Source of the DNA: Streptomyces sp. HUAS CB01 | GTDB taxonomy: Bacteria > Actinomycetota > Actinomycetes > Streptomycetales > Streptomycetaceae | DNA length: 64,000 nucleotides | Reading direction: 5' to 3' | Assembly: GCF_030406905.1 (NCBI RefSeq) | Contig: NZ_CP129137.1 | Coordinates: 6,169,501-6,233,500, forward strand | Shown here: in pieces, positions 58,757 to 64,000 of the stretch | How the letters are laid out: every line of letters starts with the position of its first letter | Numbering within the stretch: position 1 is the stretch's first letter | Made by a program: the position numbers and the translations under genes | The notes under the pieces: generated by a model | What the model was told of the DNA's origin: nothing | Databases searched by the model: none | What the model saw: only the letters and a program-made list of their open reading frames with translations

Positions 58757-60031
58757 TCAGTCCCCCACCTCGCCCCGGCGCCGTACCGGAGCCGCCAGCA
58801 GGGAGCCGAGCAGTCCGGCGACGAGGCCCCAGCCGAGGCCGATGCCCACCGCCGCCCACAGTCTGGGCTGCAGCGACACCTCCCCGCCGAGCTCCGCGAG
58901 GTCGCCGACGCCGAGCAGCGAGAGCCCGATGCGCGCCGCGATCCGGCCGGTGAGGCACACGAGGAGCACCGTGAGGGCCAGGGCCACCCCCATGCGCACG
59001 GCGTGCTGCCAGGGCCTCACCCGGGCCGGGGAGCGCGCCGCCATGAGGAAGGCCGCCGCGGGCACCAGCACCGCGGCGACCACCACCAGCCACCAGGCCC
59101 GCCCGTCCTGCTGGGCCAGCGTGGCCACGTTCAGCGCGGAGCGGTCCTCCCCGCGCAGCACGGCGTCCAGCACCTGCGGCATCGGCAGCCCGAACGGTCC
59201 CTCGACCTTGCCGTCCCAGGTCGCGCCGAGGCCCAGGGTGAGCGCCGGCCAGGCGAGGTTGGGCAGTCCGAGCAGGACGACCGCGAACGTACGGCCAGGG
59301 TGGCCCTGGGTCACCGCGACCACGACGCCGGCGCACAGCCCGATCACGACGTACGCCAGCAGCAGCCACAGCATGGCGTACGCGGCCGGACGCACCGCCT
59401 CCTGGAACCCCACCAGCCGCGGGGGCAGCGGAGCCCTGCGGGACACGACGAGGGCCAGGGCGGTCACACCGATCAGCCACAGCAGTCCGTACAGCAGCGT
59501 GGGCCACGTCTCCGCGCGGAAGCCGACCCGGGGGGCGGCGTCCAGGAACTCGCCGATGTCGGCCAGCGGGGAGTCCTCGCCGAGCGGGACGCGGAACGTC
59601 TTCCGCGCCAGGGCGGTGAGGCCGGCGAGAGCCGCCAGCCACAGGACCGCCAGCCGCGCGAACCGGCCGAGGAGCTCGCGGGTCCCCGCCACGGCACGGT
59701 GCCGCAGCGGCCGCAGGAACGCCGACGCCGTCACCAGGGCGCCCACGAGGCTCACCGACAGAGGCATCACCGTGAGCTCGGCCTGCGTCCGGGCCACGAA
59801 CCCGGCGTCCCCGGCGATGGCCACCTCACCGCCGGCCGCCAGGACCACGACCGCGGCCACCACCTGCGGGAACGCGCCGTCCGGCAGGCCCGTCGCCCCT
59901 GCCGCCCACAGGCCCGCGGCGGCCACGACGAGCATCGCGGCGAAGCCCGCCACGACCGCCACCAGCGCGTCGCGCCAGTCGCGCAGGCCGTGCGCGCCGC
60001 CGCGCCGGGAGGTGGAGGGCTGCTGGCTCAC
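58757..60031 (-). CDS. Streptophobe-family integral membrane protein
   Basis: This 424-residue protein is almost entirely hydrophobic, with about 10-12 membrane segments (LVAVVAGFAAMLVVAAAGLW; AMLWLLLAYVVIGLCAGVVV). The sequence fits the actinobacterial streptophobe family, typically found next to FHA or DUF6777-like genes; no function is known. The GTG start has TACGGT six bases upstream and no ribosome site, so leaderless translation is plausible. Divergent from the DUF6777 gene (177 bp). Confidence 0.85.
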   Translation of the reverse strand: MSQQPSTSRRGGAHGLRDWRDALVAVVAGFAAMLVVAAAGLWAAGATGLPDGAFPQVVAAVVVLAAGGEVAIAGDAGFVARTQAELTVMPLSVSLVGALVTASAFLRPLRHRAVAGTRELLGRFARLAVLWLAALAGLTALARKTFRVPLGEDSPLADIGEFLDAAPRVGFRAETWPTLLYGLLWLIGVTALALVVSRRAPLPPRLVGFQEAVRPAAYAMLWLLLAYVVIGLCAGVVVAVTQGHPGRTFAVVLLGLPNLAWPALTLGLGATWDGKVEGPFGLPMPQVLDAVLRGEDRSALNVATLAQQDGRAWWLVVVAAVLVPAAAFLMAARSPARVRPWQHAVRMGVALALTVLLVCLTGRIAARIGLSLLGVGDLAELGGEVSLQPRLWAAVGIGLGWGLVAGLLGSLLAAPVRRRGEVGD

Positions 60032-60208
60032 GGAGCCACCGTAAGCAGCGGGCACCTCCGCCGCGCGCCCGGCTGGTCCGACCGGTTCGGCTTGCGTGTC
60101 CCTGCGCCGCCGGGCACACAATTGGTGGAACAGCACCCTCGATCTCCGGCGCAGCCGGTGAAGCCGGGACCTCCGGGAACGGACGTCCCGGCCCGGGAAG
60201 TAGGGCGC

Positions 60209-61564
60209 GTGAGCGTGCAACCGCCGTCGGGGCCACCCGCAGGACCTCCTTCCGGCCCGCTCTCCGGCGGGGAGGCGACACCACCCGCGCCGCCCCCGCC
60301 CGCGCCCCCCGGTGGCGGGGGCGGCGGACCGGCCGGCCCGGCGGGTGCCGGCCCGGGAGGTACGGGCCCCTGGTGGCGCTCCGTCCCCAGGATCGCCGCG
60401 ATCACCGCGGTCGTCGTCGCGGCCGCCGCGCTGGTCGTCGTGCTCACCCGCTTCGGCGGTACGGGCGACACCGGCACCGACGTCTACCTCCAGGCCGCGT
60501 CCGCGACCGGCCCCGACCCCTTCACCCGGTCGACGGCGAAGGTCGCCGAGACGCCGCAGCCGCGCGCCAAACTGCCCGCGTCGACGGCGAGTCCGTCCCC
60601 CGTCGGCGGCACCAACGTCACCCGGGGCGTCGACGGCGCGACGCCCGGCCTCTACGGCGGCACGGAGAGGACGGCCAGCTGCGACACGGAGCAGCAGATC
60701 CGGTTCCTCGCCGACGAGCCGGACCGGAACCGGGCCTTCGCCTCGGCCCTCGGGCTCGCGCCGGCCGCCGTCCCCGCGTACCTCCGATCCCTGACGCCCG
60801 TCACCCTGCGGATGGACACACGGGTCACGAACCACGGTTTCACCGACGGCGCGGCCCGCCCCTACCAGGCCGTGCTGCAGACCGGGACGGCCGTGCTCGT
60901 CGACGACCGAGGCGTGCCGCGGGTGCGCTGCGCCTGCGGGAACCCCCTGCTGCCGCCGGTCTTCGTCCGGGGTCCCGCGGAGCGGAAGGGCGACGCCTGG
61001 CCCGGCTACAACCCGGCCGAGACCGTGGCCGTCACCCCGGCGCCGCGGCCCGTCGAGGCCTTCGTCGTGTACGACCCGCGGGAACGGGACTACTTCGCCC
61101 GCGAGCAGGGCGACGACGGTGAGAAGGACAAACCGGCGGCACCACCGCGGGACCCCTCCACCCCGGTCCTCGTCCCGCCCGAGGAGGCGACCGCCGCCCC
61201 GTCCGACGAGGAGACCTCCGGGCGCCCGGAGCGCGAGAGCCCCGCGCCGGGCACCACGTCACCGCCGGGCCCGGCCACCGACGGCAGCGCCACGCCCGGG
61301 CAGCGCAGCCCGGGGGAGGAGACCTCGCCCGGCCGTCCCGCGGAGGGCACCACCGGCGGTGAGCCGCCGACCGGGCCGCCGACCGGCCCCGTGTCCGAGG
61401 AGCCGCCCGCCCCGCCGCCCGCCGGCACGCGGGAGCCCGCCCCCGAAAGCCCGCCCCCGACCTCGGGACCCGCGCCCCGGGAGGAGGAGCCCGTCCCGCC
61501 GTCGCTGCCGGACCTCGTCGTCCCTCCCGCCGGGACGGCGTCCTCCCCGGCGCCGGCGCCGTGA
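60209..61564 (+). CDS. DUF6777-like membrane-anchored protein
   Basis: This is a 451-residue protein. It has a Pro/Gly-rich cytoplasmic N-terminus (residues 1-55), one membrane segment (about 62-85; IAAITAVVVAAAALVVVLT) and an extracellular domain of about 200 residues with four Cys (TASCDTEQQIRF; VRCACGNPLLPP). A long Pro/Glu/Thr-rich tail follows (290-451). The folded part resembles the streptomycete DUF6777 family. GGAAGTAGGG precedes the GTG. Function unknown. Confidence 0.8.
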   Translation: MSVQPPSGPPAGPPSGPLSGGEATPPAPPPPAPPGGGGGGPAGPAGAGPGGTGPWWRSVPRIAAITAVVVAAAALVVVLTRFGGTGDTGTDVYLQAASATGPDPFTRSTAKVAETPQPRAKLPASTASPSPVGGTNVTRGVDGATPGLYGGTERTASCDTEQQIRFLADEPDRNRAFASALGLAPAAVPAYLRSLTPVTLRMDTRVTNHGFTDGAARPYQAVLQTGTAVLVDDRGVPRVRCACGNPLLPPVFVRGPAERKGDAWPGYNPAETVAVTPAPRPVEAFVVYDPRERDYFAREQGDDGEKDKPAAPPRDPSTPVLVPPEEATAAPSDEETSGRPERESPAPGTTSPPGPATDGSATPGQRSPGEETSPGRPAEGTTGGEPPTGPPTGPVSEEPPAPPPAGTREPAPESPPPTSGPAPREEEPVPPSLPDLVVPPAGTASSPAPAP

Positions 61565-61830
61565 GCACGGCGCCGCCGACGGAGCCGTGCGGCAGCGGCA
61601 CCTCGCCGGCCGGGCAGCGGGCGGAGGCGTCGACGCCGAGCAGCGCCCCGCCGGGCACGTCGAGCACGCTCACGGAGCCGCCCGGCCCGCGCAGCAGCGG
61701 GTGCGGGTGGCCGGCCCGGGCGATCAGGGCACGCCGGTTCGCCGGATCGAGGTGCACGTACACGCAGCCGACGAACGGTTCTGCCTCGAGGTCCATCAGG
61801 AGCCGGCGGGTGCCGGCCGTCACCTCACCG
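61562..61830 (-). pseudogene. Fragment of a SpoIIE-type PP2C phosphatase domain
   Basis: The minus strand encodes EVTAGTRRLLMDLEAEPFVG, VYVHLDPANRRALIARAGHP and VLDVPGGALLGVDASARCP, an 85-residue piece from the middle of a SpoIIE/PP2C catalytic domain. The N-terminal Asp motif, the C-terminal DD motif and a start with ribosome site are absent, and the reading frame dissolves into low complexity on both sides. It is a decayed gene next to an intact relative. Confidence 0.7.
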
Positions 61831-62072
61831 GGCGGCTTCCGACCGCGGTGAAGGCGCGGACGGCGGTCGACGGCCGCGCGGATCGGGCGGCGACCAGGAG
61901 GGGCGCGCGGGTTCGTGCGGCGCGGCAGCGCGGGCCGGCCGGGGGTGGCAGGGCCGCGCGCGGCGGGATGGGCGTGCGGTGCGGGCGCTGCACGCAAGCG
62001 GTCCGGCCCGGCTCGCCCGTCCGCTCCGGGGCACCCAGCCCGTGGTCCCCAGTCCCCGGACCGCCGCCGACG

Positions 62073-63749
62073 TCAGCGACTGCCGCCCTGGAACGGCTGG
62101 TCCTCCGCGAGGTGCGGGCGGCGCCGGCGGATCCGGGCCGCGAGCAGCGCCACGTCGTCCTCCGCGTGCTCGGCGTCCAGCTCCCGGACCACGGCGTCGG
62201 CCATCTCGTCCACGGTGGCCGTGCAGGGCAGCCGCAGCCGGGTCAGCCTCCGAAGCGAGTCGTCGATGTCCTCCCCCCGCCGCTCGACCAGGCCGTCGGT
62301 GTACAGCAGCAGCGTGTCGTCCGGCGTCAGCGGCCGGGTGACGAGCTCGTAGCCACCGACACCCGTGCCGAGCGGGGGCCCGGCCGGCACGTGCACGAGC
62401 TCGGCGTGCCCGTCGGGAGTGAACACCACGGGCGGCAGGTGCCCGGCACTCGCGAACGAGCCGAGCCCCCGCGCCGGGTCCACCCGGACGAGCAGACACG
62501 TCGCGGGCCGGGCCATGGTCTCGGAAATGGCGATGTCCAGCTGCCGCAGCACCCGGTGCGGCGGCAGATCCGCGGCGGCGACATCACGCAGCATCGAGCG
62601 GTACGTGTTCATCTCGACGGCCGCCTCCACCCCGTGCCCCATCACATCGCCCATGACGAGCAGCGTGCGGCCGTAGTGGAGGCGCACGGTCTCGAACCAG
62701 TCGCCACCGACGATGTTGCTGCTGCCCGCGGGCAGATAGCGGGTCGCGAAGCGCAGATTGGGATGGGGCTTGCCCGGCTCGGTCAGCAGGGCACGCTGGA
62801 GCTCCACCGACTTGCCCTGCTCGGCCGCGAACTCCCGGGCGTGCACGACGCCGACCGCCGCGCGCCGCGCCGCGTGCCCGGCGACGGCGATGTCGTGCCC
62901 GGTGAACGCGGCGCCGGTACGCGCCAGCAGCGCCAACCCGACAACCGGTGCGCCCCGTCCACCGCCGTCCGGAAGCCTGGTCAGGGGGACCGCGAGAACC
63001 GACGTGTTTGCGGCGGCGTCGTACTCCGTCGCGGGCAGCCCGGACTCGACGGCGCGCGCGGCGGCCGACTCCGCCGCCGGCCGGAGCCGTTCCCCGTCGG
63101 TGAGCAGTGCCACGGAACCGGACCCGGCGGCGCGGCGCATCATCGCGGGGGAGGGGCGTCTCGCCGGCGCTGCGCCGCTCTTCGGGGGCGGCGGCAGCAG
63201 GTCGACGACGGCGGCCTCCGCGATCCGCGAGCCCAGGAACTCCGCCAGTTCCCGGCAGGTGGCTGTCTCGTCGAGGCGGGTGCCTATCCGCTCGACGGCC
63301 TCGTCCGCCGCGGCGAGCCGGGCGGCGGCCGGGGACGGTTCCTCCTCGAGCCGGGGCGTGGACGTCTCGGCCACCACGCACATCAGCCCCGTGACGGTGC
63401 CCGCGTTCTCCAGCCGGAGGCAGGTGGTGCGGCAGCGCCCGCCGGGGCCGGTGACCCGGGTACGGGGGAGGCCGTCGGCGAGGACCTCGGCCGGCAGACC
63501 GGTGGGGGTGCCGAGGTACGGCTCGGCGGCAGGGCCCGGACGACGGCCGGCGAGAGCGGCCCCGGACTCGCCGGCGATCCGGAGGAAGGCGGGGTTCGCG
63601 TAGCGGTAGCGCAGATCCGTGTCCAGGACCACCACCCCGGCCGCGCTGCCCCACAGATCGTCGCCACCGGGCCAGGCACCGGTCGCGTCGGCGTCGGCCG
63701 CGGGGAGTCCGTGACGGCCCTGGAGCCGGTCCCGAGGGCCGGTAGCCAC
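62073..63749 (-). CDS. PAS/GAF/SpoIIE-domain serine phosphatase
   Basis: This is a 558-residue protein. PAS spans about 30-130 (VVVLDTDLRYRYANPAFLRI) and a GAF-like region about 150-305. The PP2C/SpoIIE domain covers about 325-545 with GGDWFETV, MGDVMGHGVEAAVEMN, TLLLYTDGLVERRGEDID and EDDVALL. RsbU/RsbP-like enzymes of this type dephosphorylate anti-anti-sigma factors in response to signals sensed by PAS/GAF. GGAGGTGAG precedes the GTG start. Confidence 0.93.
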   Translation of the reverse strand: MATGPRDRLQGRHGLPAADADATGAWPGGDDLWGSAAGVVVLDTDLRYRYANPAFLRIAGESGAALAGRRPGPAAEPYLGTPTGLPAEVLADGLPRTRVTGPGGRCRTTCLRLENAGTVTGLMCVVAETSTPRLEEEPSPAAARLAAADEAVERIGTRLDETATCRELAEFLGSRIAEAAVVDLLPPPPKSGAAPARRPSPAMMRRAAGSGSVALLTDGERLRPAAESAAARAVESGLPATEYDAAANTSVLAVPLTRLPDGGGRGAPVVGLALLARTGAAFTGHDIAVAGHAARRAAVGVVHAREFAAEQGKSVELQRALLTEPGKPHPNLRFATRYLPAGSSNIVGGDWFETVRLHYGRTLLVMGDVMGHGVEAAVEMNTYRSMLRDVAAADLPPHRVLRQLDIAISETMARPATCLLVRVDPARGLGSFASAGHLPPVVFTPDGHAELVHVPAGPPLGTGVGGYELVTRPLTPDDTLLLYTDGLVERRGEDIDDSLRRLTRLRLPCTATVDEMADAVVRELDAEHAEDDVALLAARIRRRRPHLAEDQPFQGGSR

Positions 63750-63864
63750 ACGCTCACCTCCTCCCCCGCGGGGGCGGTGACCCCAGCTTCCTCCACAGCC
63801 TCCCCGCTCGCATCAGCTGACGGGGGCCTCCCGGCGGGGCCGGGCCCCGGACCGTACGGCGAGC

Positions 63865-64000
63865 CTATCCACGCGGCACCGGGCGGGCGGAGGCGCCCCC
63901 GGTGCCGCACCGCGGCGGCCCGGCGCCGTCCAGGGACAGCGCGAGGACGGCCCGGTCGTCGTCGTCGGAGTCGTCGGACCGGGCCGACCAGCGCTCCGCG
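63865..64000 (-). CDS. C-terminus of a further gene, possibly phosphatase-related (partial)
   Basis: A minus-strand frame enters from the right edge and ends at TAG 63865-63867. It reads DDSDDDDRAVLALSLDGAG and then a Gly/Arg/Pro-rich tail. The DDDRAVL sequence resembles the last metal-binding motif of PP2C/SpoIIE domains (compare EDDVALL in the adjacent gene), but only 44 codons are visible. Confidence 0.45.
   Translation of the reverse strand, partial: AERWSARSDDSDDDDRAVLALSLDGAGPPRCGTGGASARPVPRG

Overview
The window is high-GC (about 72%) chromosomal DNA from a Streptomyces or a close relative. The evidence is codon bias with G/C in nearly every third position, frequent GTG and TTG starts, genes coupled by ATGA, GTGA or TGATG overlaps, and several families typical of streptomycetes: RppA type III polyketide synthase with CYP158-like P450s, DUF2637, 'streptophobe' and DUF6777 proteins, and SpoIIE-type phosphatases. 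No rRNA, tRNA, CRISPR array, insertion sequence or prophage gene was seen.

Left part (1-7.8 kb, all minus strand) is an assimilatory sulfur operon. In transcription order it carries a 27-codon leader peptide with an attenuator-like hairpin, siroheme sulfite reductase (sirA), an internally duplicated small ORF, a zinc-ribbon small ORF, cysH, cysC, cysD, cysN, a sulfonate/sulfate-type ABC lipoprotein, and the start of its ATPase. Genes at 8-14 kb include a GNAT acetyltransferase, a berberine-bridge-type FAD oxidoreductase, a GAF-domain regulator, an AidB-like acyl-CoA dehydrogenase and a BrkB-family membrane protein.

From 15 to 20.6 kb there is an AraC-type regulator overlapping a VOC gene, a two-component system whose response regulator has a long disordered tail, and an EstB-like serine hydrolase. 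From 20.6 to 25.3 kb lies a tetrahydroxynaphthalene/flaviolin pigment cluster: cupin oxygenase, P450 and rppA on the minus strand; a second P450 and a small acyl-CoA-carboxylase epsilon-like gene divergently on the plus strand. At 25.6-28.2 kb a NAD-kinase-like gene and a frameshifted SPFH gene face a DUF488 gene across two copies of one operator-like dyad.

The stretch from 28 to 45.8 kb is mixed: an SDR remnant, a two-domain VOC protein, rsgA, an Ada/AlkA fusion with a degraded glycosylase site, a TrmB/LuxR-type regulator, a PP2C-like protein, pyruvate dehydrogenase (quinone), an anti-sigma-like ATPase, a DUF2637 protein, an FhuF-like iron protein behind a DtxR-type box, a GntR regulator with a long disordered N-terminus paired with a WD40-like protein, and a TPR protein.

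The block at 46.2-55.1 kb is a purine catabolism locus: a PucR regulator divergent from three xanthine dehydrogenase subunits, followed by an NCS2 purine permease and an XdhC-family maturation factor. From 55.2 kb to the right edge come an FHA-FHA-ABC exporter with an SH3-like partner, a streptophobe protein, a DUF6777 protein, a SpoIIE-domain remnant, a full PAS/GAF/SpoIIE phosphatase and the end of another phosphatase-like gene.

The window is rich in recent small duplications. They include a 92/93-bp tandem copy inside the sulfur operon, a 60-bp tandem copy in front of the second P450, 18-bp arrays after two genes, and in-frame hexanucleotide arrays that add dipeptide repeats to proteins. 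All functions are inferred from sequence recall without database searches.
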